Below, one piece after another: positions 46,175-58,447 of a stretch of 64,000 nucleotides of DNA. A program made the translations under genes and the position numbers. The notes beneath the pieces are model-generated. The model saw nothing but the letters and a program-made list of their open reading frames with translations, did no database searches and had not been told where the DNA came from. How positions within the stretch are numbered: the first letter of the stretch is position 1; every line of letters begins with the position of its first letter. Source of the stretch: Circinella minor (lineage: Eukaryota; Mucoromycota; Mucoromycetes; Mucorales; Lichtheimiaceae); contig JAEPRB010000106.1 of the NCBI GenBank assembly GCA_016758965.1, positions 1-64,000 of the forward strand, given 5' to 3'.

Positions 46175-49100
46175 ATGATTATTAAAAGGAAATCCTCTTT
46201 TAGCTCTCTTTTTCTACGCGCTTTTGTTTTACTATTTTTCATCTCGTCCGCGATCCTTGTTTCTGCCGATGAGAAGTCAGATCATGTAAATGTTACAATT
46301 TATAAATGAGTAATAAAAAGAAAAAAGGCCAACACATTTTTTGAAACACAAAAAAAGGTTATAAAATAGACTTGCATACTTATGAATTTTTTATTATTAT
46401 CTCAGGTTTATTCATCGTCGGTATCCGCCAATGAAACATCTATAAGCAATCCGTCGGTTACTGTTTCTGCAAAAGAAGCAGAAGAAACTGATCCGGATTT
46501 TTGGGATAGATTATCAAATTTCTTTCATGGTGATAAAGATGATGAAGACAAATCAACAATTACACCTACACCTTCAGCGACACCATCTGACTCAGACGAT
46601 GAAGATGAAAAAGAAAATGATGAAGTAAATGAAGATCAAGAAGAAACCAGTTCTACGACTACGACGACTAAATCTACTACTACATCAACTCCAAAACCGA
46701 CTGACGAAGATGATACTAAGTCTACTACTACCACTAAACCAAAAGCATCTGCTACTGATGCACCATCAGATGAAGATGATGAAGAAGTAAGTAGAGCTTC
46801 TAGTACTACCACGACGAATAAAAAGGCAAAAGAAACAACGGACACAGAAAAGAAACCTAGTGAAACAGATGAGCCAGACGAAACAATGACCACTACTACA
46901 ACTACTTCAACAACAAAGACACCTGAACCTTCTTCTTCTGATAAAGATGAAAAAGAACAAAATCCTGTCGAGAGCTGGTTCTCAGATGTATTCACACCTT
47001 CAAAAACCAAATCATCTCCTTGTGAGGATGATGATGATGAAGACTGTATCGTATCGAGCACGACTACTAAAGCTTTACCGACCAAAACTCCAGTAGATGA
47101 TGAATGTGATCCAGACAAAGATGATGATTGCGAGAATGTCTCTGCCACAACTACATCACCTGCGGAAACAACAACGCCTCCACCAACCGATTGTGATAAA
47201 GACGATAAAGATTGTAAAGCTAGTACAACTACCACTGCTAAAGTAACAAAAACTCCAGTCGATTGTAATAAAGACGATAAAGATTGTGAAGCTAGTACAA
47301 CTACTACAGTCAAACCGACAAAAACACCAACCGATTGTGATCCTGAAGAAGATGAAGATTGTAAAGCTAGTACAACTACTACAGTTAAACCGACAAAAAC
47401 ACCAACCGATTGTGATCCTGAAGAAAATGAAGATTGTAAAGCTAGTACAACTACTACAGTCAAACCGACAAAAACACCAATCGATTGTGATCCTGAAGAA
47501 GATGAAGATTGTGAAATTACTTCAACAACAACGGCTCCGGCGTCTGAAACACCAACAGAATCTGCAAAAGATTGCGACAAAGACGACGATGATTGTAAAG
47601 AAGGTGCTGGACTTTTGCCTACATTTACCACCTCAACAACGGCTGAACTTACCAATGATCGAGGTTGTCATTTGAAAACCAACGGTTTACTTGATTGCGG
47701 CGGTGCTAAGCCAACTGATTCTTCTTCAATTTCTGCTAGCCATACAACCACAGCACCTTCTGATTCAATTACTCCTGCTCCATCAAGTAAATCAAGTGAT
47801 GACAATGATGATGATTCTAGCGTCAGTGATTCCGCTTCTTCTATCGAATCATACTCAGTTAGCAAGAGTTATGATGGCTCAACTACTTATTGGACCACCT
47901 ATATGACCAAGGTGCCCAAGCCAACAAAAACACCATCAGTCTCTGAATCAGCATCAGATTCTGAATCAGTATCTGAAAGTGACGGTTGGACAGCTTCAGA
48001 AAGTGATGCTACACCTACAGAATCCGCCTCTGAATCGAATGAAGAATCTGAACCAGCAGAACCAACATCATCTCCCGATGCTAGTGAAACGTCTAGTGAT
48101 GATAATTCCTCAACTACCGATGAAGAGCCATCTACTTCTTCAACAACTGATAAAGGGTTGATCGGAACCACAACTACTACTGCTACAACTGAAGAGCCGA
48201 CTCCAACACCAACCCCTGAACCAACCACTACAGTAGAAGAAACGACCACCACCACAACTACTGATGATCAGAAAACAAAGGATGAAGAGACATTTAAGCC
48301 TTCTTCGACATATAAATATGAAACGTATACATGGCTTACTAATACATTCAGTATTCCTTTGGGAACTGATACAGCTACGACAACCGCAACCCCTCCCCCA
48401 GAAACAACTTCTTCAAATGGTGGTGATGATGACGATTCAGAGTCAACAACAACCACTTCTCCTTCTAACGATAGTGATAGTGATAAGCCTACTCCAACAA
48501 CTACTTCAACAACTGATAAAGAACAGCCTTCTCCAACACCTTCTGATAACGGTGGTGGTAACGATAACCAGGAAGATGATAATCTACCACAATTTATTGC
48601 CCCCAACATCAATGCTATTATTCCAGGTAATGTGAAGCAAAAAAAATTATAATAAAAAAGAACGAAAAAAAAAACGCCCGTGTTTTTAATTAAACACAAG
48701 CTATCCATATCAAGTAACTAATACCACATTAAAAATGTACACTTCTTAAAATAGAAACAAGCCAAATTGTTGCGATCAAATTCAATTATTTATCTTACCC
48801 ACAAATGGTGAATGATGCGATCTTGACTGCTCAATTCGTTCAATCTTTGCCTTTATTTATTAGTAAATCATTGAGCTTATCTGCTGATGATGTGATTGTC
48901 GTTTCTATTACAACTGCAGGAAATGATGAGAATCAAAGCCAAAAGCATCGTCGTAAACGTGAAGTGTATGATCAATCCAAAGATAATTCTGGTGTATTGG
49001 TTTCGATGGCTATTCCTCAAGATAATGTTGAAGAATTACAAACACTTGTCGTGACGCCTGATAGTGAATTGTATGATCAGTCTAATGGTCAATTAGCCGC

Positions 49101-49551
49101 ATTAATTGATACCAAGTATTTTGTTGCCGCGCCTACCAACAACAACAATAACAATGACCAAGGTCAAGGTGATAGTAACGGTGGATCAGAGCAAGTGCAA
49201 CCATCTGATCCAAATCAATCTGAAAATCAAGAAGCTGGTAAAGATCAACGTGAAGATACCAATGGTGGATTATCGACCGGAGCCATTGTCGGTATCGCCG
49301 TTTCTTGTGGTGTTGTTGTTTATGCTATTGGAACTGTTTTATTTGTTCGCCGATACCGTAAACGTAGACAACAAAGACAAGAAGAAGAAGCAGCTCAACA
49401 TCAAGTATTTGCTCAAAGTATCTCTGCTCCTATCATGCAAGAAAATTCGTTGGGTTGGACTTCCTCTCCTCCTCCATTACAACAATTCCCACCTGAGCAA
49501 CAGCATTATAATGCCCAAGGCTACCCTCATCATGCCCAGTCTCAATGGTAG
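46175..49551 (+). CDS. Mucin-like single-pass membrane protein, possible Msb2-type sensor
   Basis: Three exons, 46175-46285, 46406-48626 and 48755-49551, give 1042 residues in matching phase. Exon 1 is a signal peptide (SSLFLRAFVLLFFISSAILV, then SADE). Exon 2 codes about 740 residues of Ser/Thr/Pro/Asp/Glu, including five 24-25-residue repeats at about 343-460 with a Cys-bounded acidic core (DCDPEEDEDC) plus KASTTTTVKPTKTP. Exon 3 holds a folded juxtamembrane domain (SQIVAIKFNYLSYP, AILTAQFVQSLPLFISKSLS), a membrane helix at about 950-972 (AIVGIAVSCGVVVYAIGTVL) with an RRYRKRRQQR stop-transfer, and a short cytoplasmic tail. This architecture (heavily O-glycosylated ectodomain, juxtamembrane domain, one helix, short tail) and the QFVQSLP-like motif recall Msb2 signalling mucins acting above MAPK cascades. 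Identity to Msb2 is a resemblance only. Confidence 0.8.
47189..47545 (+). repeat. Five 72/75-bp coding repeats in the mucin-like gene
   Basis: Unit starts at 47189, 47261, 47333, 47408 and 47483 (spacing 72, 72, 75, 75). The last three are nearly identical at the DNA level; the fifth is partial. Each encodes a D-C-x5-8-D-C acidic loop followed by a Thr run. Confidence 0.9.
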
Positions 49552-50261
49552 TTCCCTTTTATCTTATTAATTATTAAAAACATTGTATAACTATTATTAT
49601 TTTTGATACTTTATTTGGATTATCCATCACTCCCCCCCCCTTTCATTTTTGCTATTATTTCTCTCCTCCATTTTATCACCACCACATTTAGAAAAATAGT
49701 TAGGGTGTACATCTATTATTGTAATTTAACGAAAATCCGTAAAAAAAACAAACATTACTATTATTAACATTTTATTATAAAGTATGTTTGATCTGTTCTC
49801 ATCGTAATAAGAAAAAAAAAGAGTCTAAGAAATTAACTTGTTTTGCTTGGAGTGCATGTGAAACGTATCACTAGTTATTATAATAAAAATTTCTATTTCT
49901 GTAAAGGAATTTATATCTTGTTGTACTGTATAGGTCACACCTTCCAATGGTGGAATGGTCCAGATAACTTTTTTTTTGGTTGGCGCACACACCCCCTTTG
50001 TGTGTGTGTGTGTGTGTGTGTGATAATACATGTATAATTTTTTTTCCTTTTGAGTTTCCTATTATAACATCATCAAAGTACAATGATATCATGGTCCGAT
50101 GCAAACTTTTTTATTTTTTGTTTGCATCACATAAAATATTTTCTTATATAAAAGATAGTATGAGTATGTGTCCGTGCATTGTTTTTTTAATTTATCTTTT
50201 TTTTCTCCTTCCTCTTTTTCACTTACTTTTTTGCTGTGGTGCGACAAGGAAAAAAATCAAA
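49552..50261. other. Intergenic region with GT microsatellite
   Basis: 710 bp between the mucin-like and F-box genes. A (TG)n run of about 12 units lies at 49999-50022. The open frame continues upstream of the F-box start, but encodes only (CV)n and hydrophobic low complexity, so I treat it as 5' flank. Confidence 0.6.
49999..50022. repeat. (TG)n microsatellite
   Basis: Uninterrupted TG dinucleotides just upstream of the F-box gene. Confidence 0.95.
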
Positions 50262-51599
50262 ATGGTCCCACGACTGTATCCTCCAGAGATTTTGAAACGT
50301 ATACTTTATCATGTCATCGATTGTCAAGATCTTGCAGAATGTAACCGTGTCAATACGACATGGCAACAAGCTACTATTCCTTTTCTCTATGAGCGTTTTC
50401 AACTGACATCGTGGTTTTCCGATAATACAACTGCGCAAAATTTCATAGAGCAAGAATATGGCCGTCATGTTAAGCATTTGCGTTTAAACATGTCTCTCTT
50501 GGAAGATGAATGTCGGCCTTTGTTACGATCTCATCAGATTCAAAAGCGAACATCTTCTTTACGACGAAGAGGATTCAAACTGTTTCCTGGTAATAATAAT
50601 AACGACCATAATTGTAATACTAGCAGCAATGATAATAGTAACTTCATCGAGCAGCGACGCAGTAGCTTAATTGACATTCCGCCAACAAAACAACAACAGC
50701 AACGCCATATTTGTTTCATTCTCTTGTCTATTTTACAATCCTGTAAATATGTCGAAATAGTCGAGCTAGATTTTCATGATCGAACGTTCAACATGTCCAG
50801 AAACGCTGTTTTTATTTTTTCACAATGGCAACCGAAAACTATCAAGACTTTACATCTGATGCACCTGACGCGACTGATCGTCACGCCACATATCCAAACA
50901 CTCATGCAATGGATTAGAAAACGCAACTTGGTGGCTTTGCGTATCTCCCATTGTGTTGCATCCTTACTTTCAAAACAACAAGGGGAAGGAACAACAGCGA
51001 TCGATATTTTATCAGGTGTTTCTAAGATTGAAATTTCTGCACTCAGTCTGTGGGACCCAGTTTCGGCAACCAATGTCTTACCCGAGATACACTGGCCAAA
51101 AAGTTTAAGAACATTAACTATCCTTGATTCTCCAGATTGGTTGCATCAATCCGAAAATGTTTTAGCTTCTTTACCAGCCGGTTTAGAATCATTGACATTG
51201 GCTATTACACCCGATCCATCCCCTACTGCTTCTTTTTTTCTTTTACAACAACCTTCATATCATCAAAAATTTCAAGGTCGATTCGATCATGGATTATGTC
51301 AGGTCTTGGCGAATTGTCCAAATTTATACAAGCTTTCTGTAGAAGGTTTTCCAACATTAACGGATGCCTTCTTAATCTATTTATGGAAAAGAAGAAAAAC
51401 TTTATCTTATGAGCTACGTAACCTAACGTTGGCTCGGAATGCTCGGCTTTCTGGCCAAGATCTAGTGGACATGGTCCTGTTGGATCACGGTGGTTGCTTT
51501 GCAACGGATCGAATTGATTTTAGTCTTAATCCTAACATGGATTCTGACTTTTTACGTTGTGTTAAGCTCACTTCAAATTATGCTGCCTTGTCTTGGTAA
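50262..51599 (+). CDS. F-box protein with LRR-like C-terminal region
   Basis: Single exon, 445 residues from the ATG at 50262. The F-box is at residues 1-46: YPPEILKRILYHVIDCQDLA, ECNRVNTTWQQATIPFLYER, an F-box of the kind common in Mucorales. An Asn-rich low-complexity insert and RRSSLIDIPPTK follow, then leucine-rich stretches (SLRTLTILDSP, GLESLTLAITPD, NLYKLSVEGFPTLTDAFLIY, LRNLTLARNARLSG) that suggest degenerate LRRs. It is probably a substrate receptor of an SCF ubiquitin ligase; target unknown. The frame is open upstream to 49980, but the earlier in-frame ATGs (50091, 50160) would add a hydrophobic Cys-rich segment not expected in an F-box protein, and ATG 50262 is directly followed by the F-box. 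Confidence 0.8.
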   Translation: MVPRLYPPEILKRILYHVIDCQDLAECNRVNTTWQQATIPFLYERFQLTSWFSDNTTAQNFIEQEYGRHVKHLRLNMSLLEDECRPLLRSHQIQKRTSSLRRRGFKLFPGNNNNDHNCNTSSNDNSNFIEQRRSSLIDIPPTKQQQQRHICFILLSILQSCKYVEIVELDFHDRTFNMSRNAVFIFSQWQPKTIKTLHLMHLTRLIVTPHIQTLMQWIRKRNLVALRISHCVASLLSKQQGEGTTAIDILSGVSKIEISALSLWDPVSATNVLPEIHWPKSLRTLTILDSPDWLHQSENVLASLPAGLESLTLAITPDPSPTASFFLLQQPSYHQKFQGRFDHGLCQVLANCPNLYKLSVEGFPTLTDAFLIYLWKRRKTLSYELRNLTLARNARLSGQDLVDMVLLDHGGCFATDRIDFSLNPNMDSDFLRCVKLTSNYAALSW

Positions 51600-53445
51600 A
51601 AAAAAAACACTACTATAACCATATTTATTTTTGTATTTTATTTTAAAAAAAGTTTTGCTATTCGTGAATTTCCTTACCACCCCCTCCCAAAAAAATAATT
51701 TTTTTATCTTCCCTCCACAAAAAAAAAAACCTATACCCACAAAAACAGTTATTTATCATAATTATCCATCAAAAAAAGTACTAGTTCAGTTTTAATGTCA
51801 TGTTTGTCATACAAATAATCTTGAATAAATTTTTAATTTTACATGCATAAATATACATGTGCATATCGGGATTCAGTTCCCCATCATTATGAATCGAAGG
51901 TGTTCAGACATATCCCGTTTAAAATGCTCATCCGCGGCATTTTCGGAAGCATTCCACCTTAAAAAAGAAATGGTATTTTGCTATATATGCTAGCTTAGCA
52001 TGAAACTGTTTTTATAAACGAGGCGGAATCATGGTCAAATCTTATCTAGTTTGGCACCTTTTTTTTTGTCATGACTCGTTGATGCATTTGTTGTTGAATA
52101 ATGATGTGTTGTTTCCTATGTAAATATTTTTTTCTTACCGATTATTTGATATTGTGGCTATGTTTCATCCTTAATTTTAGTTTGGAAATAATAAATACGA
52201 ATGATATGTATATGATTCTCTCACGCACTAAGGAAGGTAAAATAAGAAAGGAAAAAAAAAGTGATGTTCACATAAACAAAAACCTTAACTGACCCACTGA
52301 TTGACTGACAAAAAACAAATGACACATGCATCATCATTGTAAATAAGCTCATCGTCATTTTTATCACAGTTTGTCTTAGATAAAAATAGTTTCACTACAT
52401 ATTGCTAAAAAAAAATAAACTGGCTCTATATTTCTGCATTCATCCCGCCAATAATTTACTATTTATCCTGCATCGTACGTAATTTTCTTATTATTAACAT
52501 TAATGTTAAGCTTTGATGTGGTACAAAAAGGAAAAGAGCCATTGATAAGCTTTGATTTTTAATTTCCATAAAGAGTTTACTCATTTGATTCTTGTTCTTA
52601 CAGGATTTTTCCTATGATTTGGCACTTGTTCTTTTTCAAGTTGGCGCTGAGTTTTTTTTTTTCAATTTTGCTTTGGGGGGACTATCACATTGGCTGATTT
52701 GGATACTTGACAAAAAAAAACCCTTTTGGGTGAGGGGATGATGATTCATTAAGCTATTATTATTATAAGCTATTATACTTGAAGCCACATGTGAATTTGT
52801 AATTATATAATGACAACGACCTTTTATATATATTTATATTATTTAATAATGCTCGTTTATCTTTTATTTATTGCTATGCCAGCCAGAATATGTTTTTTTT
52901 GCTATAATGGTACGTATTTGAAGTCAATTCATGAATATTATACATCAATGTACCATAAAAAGGTTTGGGCAGTATGATTTTGTTTACATATAAATTTCTT
53001 GGCCACAGTAGTAATGAATACCAACTATTATATTGCTTTTTTCTCTGCTATTTATTTTATTAGTTTAAATTGGCAACACACCCAGAGCAATTATAAGAAT
53101 TATTTATGATAGGAAATTATGTAAAAGACAGGTAAACCACTATATTTTAAAAGCCGTGGGGGAAAAACTCGCATCAGTAGAATATCCCTAAAACAATAAC
53201 CACCACCATGATAATGATCTTCATTTTTCAAGTCTTCCAAGTTGTAATTATCATATCACAACTAATACCCCACTTGTAATTCCAGCACATGTACATAATA
53301 TATAAATTCCAGTCATTCCTTTTTTATTATAACAAATACGTACAGCGTAACTAATTTTATGGTATGGATTATTATTATATATTATACTAGTAGTTTAAGC
53401 CGAGGATTTTCTCTTCTTATTGGGTAAGAATTGATTATTCGGATC
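51600..53445. other. AT-rich intergenic region
   Basis: 1.85 kb with no supported gene. A slightly GC-richer block at about 51865-52030 (TCCGCGGCATTTTCGGAAGC) stands out from the surroundings and could be a short remnant of a mobile element, but I see no terminal repeats. Confidence 0.55.
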
Positions 53446-54748
53446 TCAATCATCAATAATGAAAGCTTCCCAATTATCCATTACCATCAATTCTTTCGGA
53501 TAAGAGCAACCTTGACACATCACAACTATATCTTCAATCTCCTTCTCTGTTAATGCTGGTTTCGGAGGACCGTCCTTATCGTCAAATTGGTTTTCAACTT
53601 CCATATCTTCTTGACTATCATTTCGAAAAGCAATATCATTATCGTATGTTATAATATCCAATTTGTCCACGTTCAGTTGATAAATCTCTTCAATCATCGT
53701 CGACATCCGGATGTAGTTCATGGTAGCTTCATGCATCAATGATGACAAGGTAAGGATGGAATGACTGGCAGTTGCACAATGATATTGATCACTGGGAATA
53801 GTCAAATTCTATTTCTGGTATATCAAGTAGCGGTTAAGTGTAATCAATTGAGTGGCATAAATGTGAAGACGTCTATCATTCCATTGACAAGTTATAGCCT
53901 CCAACATGCCCGAGTTTGTGTGACCGTAACAATCGTTTGGCCCATAAATCAATCATCCCTCTTTGTAATACTTTTTCCTTTTTATAGTCCTTGGCATCAC
54001 TTTTTCCTCCTGCTTTTTCTTCGGCACTACAATAGTCAGATCCATCGTTAGATGATCATAGGATAAAATTGACGCGTTGACGTACAACGGATTCATCATC
54101 GACACAAAGCTCTTCTACAACTGCTAAATAACATTCACTGCGTTTTGTAATAAATGTAGATGAAATAGGAATAATCGGTCGAATATCATAGAGTACAAGT
54201 TTTGCCTCATCCAGCCTTCATTCTTGTCCAGCAATTCTTTAGACAGCCAAAGATCGTCTAAGCTGCTGATCGCGGTGCGCAAATAACGGAGATTATTGTT
54301 AACACTGGAACCAGTATATGGATATTCTCGATTGATATCAAACCTATGGATACTGTCATCACAGAAGCTCTACAATTCACAAAGTAATATATTAGATATA
54401 AAGTTAGTAAGAAAAATGTAATATGTTTTTTAAAAGAAATAGATTAAGTACCTTCCAATGAGCCAATGGTAGCCTGTAAGCAAGTGCAGTGGTTGGTCTC
54501 ACTTTTCTCGACAATACCGCGAGTGCGGTATCTAATTCACTTAAATCTCTTAAAGAATTAACATTAGTAGCAGAAACATTCGCGTGGCTATTTGAGGCTA
54601 TTGGCGTGTTTGTTCTATTATTGATAGAGTTCGGATCCTGCTGGTTGCCTTTCTTAGGGCGACCACGAGCACGCTTCGTTGGACGGGTGTCTGCAGGTAC
54701 AGTAGGAGTAGTAGCATTCATTCCGTTAATGGAATGTTGGGGATTCAT
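53446..54748 (-). pseudogene. Decayed member of an uncharacterised Mucorales gene family
   Basis: The first exon (54748-54455) is intact: a basic RPTKRARGRPKKG stretch that resembles an AT-hook, then LAYRLPLAHWK and a GTACTT donor. The second exon (from 54369) starts well (SFCDDSIHRFDINREYPYTG, NNLRYLRTAISSLDDLWLSK), but the frame is lost near 54210. The continuation (KRSECYLAVVEELCVDDES) lies in another frame and ends in a stop near 54060. A third frame follows to about 53900, and after another shift WNDRRLHIYATQLITLNRY runs into a TAG at about 53806, after which the tail is open to the stop at 53446. At least two frameshifts and two stops argue for a pseudogene. The intact parts recall a large family of unknown function in Mucorales, possibly related to the gene at 1-1908. 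Confidence 0.7.
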
Positions 54749-57509
54749 GTTAAATTGTTAAAAAAGTAAAAGACGTTTTTTATTTTTTTTGCGCGATATA
54801 AAAAAAGGTACCGCATATTCCATTAAATGATTATCGGGCGCATTATATACACTGGGACGTTTCAATTCATCACTTGCGCCTACAAGTGAACCCATTCAAC
54901 CTCGTCCATCCACTGTTTGGTCCAATTATTTAATCTATGCATTTAATGGACCCATATCTTCCTGTTGTTTTTGTAATGATTCGAAGCCTTGTAAGACATG
55001 TTTGTGACCGACTCAGTATTTATAACTTAAAAAGTTTATTACACTAGAAAATTCCAGCCTATATTCATCAGTATTCCTGCAGTATTATTAATATTTTTTT
55101 TTACCAAAAAAAAAAAATGATACTGAGGGTTTTCTAAAATTTTATTTTTGAGTATGCTTAGTAGTAGCAATATTCGTTTAATACAATGTAGCTATATATA
55201 ATATAAAATCACAGCTAGTAAATGTAGCGGTCAATCGATGACAATCTTCAAAGATATATACTTATTCATAGATTCACAGAAAATTATTTGATGGGTTACA
55301 TGTATAACGAGCTGTTCAACTTATTCTCTCTTTTTATTCATATACACTGGGCAATAAGGCAAAACAAATGTTTTGGTATTGAAAGTATATTGAAAACGGA
55401 GTATCTGATTATCACAAAACTTTGAAGATATCCTTTTTTTCAAATTTCTTGTAATAATACGCTGTTTTGATGATTCTTTATTTGAATATAAATCTAAAAA
55501 AAGAAGAAAAGAAAAGACAGACACATAGCGATAATAATAGAGCTTGCTTGATATCGGGATACCAGTAATAAATAGATATTGCTGTACTAACGTGCCTGTC
55601 AATGGATTAAAATCCTGATTTATCTTTATTGTACTTTTCATCTTTACGTACTCGTCCTTAGAATATTTTTTAATCCTAGTTTTTTTTTTTTTTTTAGTTG
55701 CTGTAGGTATATAAGCAGATACCGTTCCATTTTTTAATTAAACTGTACTCACATTAACACTACTTAATTATTAAAACAAAACATATTAAATGTGTCTACG
55801 TTACATAATATTTCGATAAATGAAATTTTTTAAATTAACTGATCACCTTCGGCTAGTCGGAGATAATCAGAAAAATGAGAGTCTATTTAGTTTCATTGTC
55901 AGTAAATATCATTCAGCACATAAATGATCGTACATAGCAAATCAGCGAGCTTCTAATTAATTTTTTCTTCAAAATCATATTTAACAGCTGTTAATAAGAT
56001 TTCTTTTTAAAATAAAAGTCTTTATATAGGTCTGTTACAAAAAATTTATAGATGTAAGAACGCAAATCTGTTCTCTTTATATTGACGATCGCCACTGACA
56101 ATTTGTCACTACTAATCTATCATGTAATTGTAACGGATGTTATTTACGATAATACACTTTGATCCGAATGCACATAATAAGTGTGTTTTTTAAATAGCGT
56201 TTGCAATATAACTACTATATCAAAAGAAACTGTAAAGTATGCAAAAAATATATGTTGCTTAACAGCAATCTTGTGCTCAACTTCAATGTTAAAATGCAAC
56301 TTGACGTTGCACGAAATAATAGACCACAATTAGTAAACTAACCATATAAAGGTATTAACACTAATAGTTTTGTTTTTCTTTCCCCCAATTTTTTTTTTCA
56401 ATCAGAGACAATTATGTGTCACTTTATATTCATTAATAAATGTTGCGTAACATTATTAAAATGTTTAGAGTGATACAAACAAGAATATATTTACCAACGA
56501 ACAAATTTTATCATGATGGAGTGATAGATATATAATATCCCTGTTTAAACTGAAGAGTTAATTTACATTTTCGGTTACATGTAATTTTTTTGTCAGCAAG
56601 AAATATATATGCTGTGGTTAAAATCAAACAGTATTTTATGCATTATCGCACATGTCAAGCCATATTGGTGTTCTTGTATCAGTGTTCAAATTCTTGCATA
56701 TGATTTCTCTTCTAGTTTTATAGTACCAACGTCCAATTTATTTGGGAAGGTCAAAGTTGAAGTAATAATATATATTGTTGAACACAAAACGTACGTAAAT
56801 ATATGAAAATAGAAACTGATTATTCTAACCATCTTGTCGGTGGTACTGTAGTTTTCAATATGAACTTTCAAATAATAGGGGGTTTTCAATGCTTTTGCTG
56901 GTACTTTCTTTTAAAGGATTCATACTACCGTGGTTTAGTTTTCCGTGTTTTACGGATAAATATTCATAGTAGTGAATATACCTAATGAGATCAACTAGAG
57001 TGAACGAATTATGAGTCCAGATGAGAAACCCAAATTGCGATGGGAAAACTACTTCCTAGTTTTGAAAAAGAATGAAAACAATAGATTTCAGAGCTCATAA
57101 TCAATATTTGATGAATAATTCAAATAAAAAGCCAAAATAGTTTTAGAAATATCATATCAAGATAATTGATAAAAGTTAAAATGGCCAAGTTGTAATAAAT
57201 TATTTGTTAATTTTACATGGGCATGGGCGCGCATGAAGAGAAGGAGAAGCAGTTGTAGAGTAGAAACAAGTGTTTCTGCTACCTACTATACCAAAGAAAG
57301 AAAGAAACTACATTGGCTTATACAGATTTTCAGAGAAGTCTATGCACGGCGAGCGATAGGTGAAAAATACAAATAAAATTGTTGCAGCTAATAATAATTC
57401 AAATACTGTTAGAGTTATTACATTTAAATAAATTTACTTCATTTTTTACTTCATTTTTTCATCCATTAAAAGCCTCTTTCTATAATAGTTTACCACCTGA
57501 GTTAATTTT

Positions 57510-57556
<47 letters not shown>

Positions 57557-58447
57557 TATTATTATTGTTATTATTTGGTGGTAAATACACAGAAAGTTGT
57601 TAATTGAAAATCACGCTGACTTGTTTTATGTATAGTGTTTCAAAAAATTATTGAAATGTAAATGCCACTTTTACGTAAATCAAGAAAAATAAAAGGTTGC
57701 GGTGTGTGTTTAATTTTTTTTCCACAAAACTTTGAGTTTTTTTTGTAGGCATGCCTGTACGCTACGTATGTGAGTGTGTGCGAGAGAGAGATGAAAGCTA
57801 ATTCATCTGAGACATGATTCTTAGTGTTTTCTCATAATAATTTATCATGCGAATTTTCCACTAATTTGTTACGTAGATAAACAAATTATAGCCCATAGTG
57901 GTCTCTGTATTATTAGTTTGTTAGTATATGGTTTAAGCGGACCTGCATATAAACAGTTCACTAATTCTATATATACAGAGAAGACTTCATCTATGATAAC
58001 AAGTTATCCAAATAAATTGATCTTCTTTTCTAAATAATGTAAATACTTTTGTTAATAATAAATTGTAACTCGTCGTCTTTTCATTTCCGTTTATCTCATA
58101 ACAAGTTAGCAAATTATATCAGAAAAGAATAATATCACCAAGCTTGGTTAAATTATATACATACGTAGCACAAAAAAATTGAAATGTATGGTATGGTTCA
58201 GTATATACCACTATATGGTGTTTGACTGATTTCATTCAAAAAGTGCTGTTAGTTAACGTTCTTGATAGATAAAAAAATAAAAAAATAAAAATTGGTAGGA
58301 TAGAGAATAATGGTAATATATCATAGCACTAATGATAGCCAACAAAAAATAAAATAAGAGTTCAGTGTTTGAAAATATAATACATACAAATAAAAAAAGA
58401 AAACGAATAATTATTACTATCTTTATTAAATTAAAACAGAAACTCAA
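54749..58447. other. Long AT-rich intergenic region
   Basis: 3.7 kb with no supported gene; the largest gap in the window. Open frames at 55321-55641 (-), 56609-56806 (+) and 56803-56985 (+) have no recognisable domain or splice partners. An ATC microsatellite lies at 57511-57556. Confidence 0.6.
57511..57556. repeat. (TCA)n microsatellite
   Basis: About 15 uninterrupted TCA units followed by (TTA)n. It produces a poly-Ser open frame that is not a gene. Confidence 0.95.

Noticed and set aside
47189..47545. Regular repeats that could suggest a CRISPR array
   Set aside because: They are in-frame coding repeats without unique spacers, in a eukaryotic gene.
46636..47655. Long open frame antisense to the mucin-like gene
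   Set aside because: Its Val/Ser-only composition is the mirror of the Thr/Asp repeats on the coding strand.
49980..50261. In-frame extension upstream of the F-box protein with a hydrophobic Cys-rich segment
   Set aside because: It consists of a TG microsatellite, T-runs and hydrophobic residues; the F-box begins right after ATG 50262.
51865..52030. GC-richer block resembling a solo LTR or MITE
   Set aside because: No inverted or direct terminal repeats and no target duplication found by eye.
55321..55641. 106-codon open frame on the minus strand
   Set aside because: No recognisable motif, AT-driven codons and no exon neighbours; could be a relic but not supportable.
57379..57603. Poly-Ser open frame with a YNSLPPELI string that looks like an F-box start
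   Set aside because: Driven by the TCA microsatellite; no ATG and no F-box continuation or splice partner.
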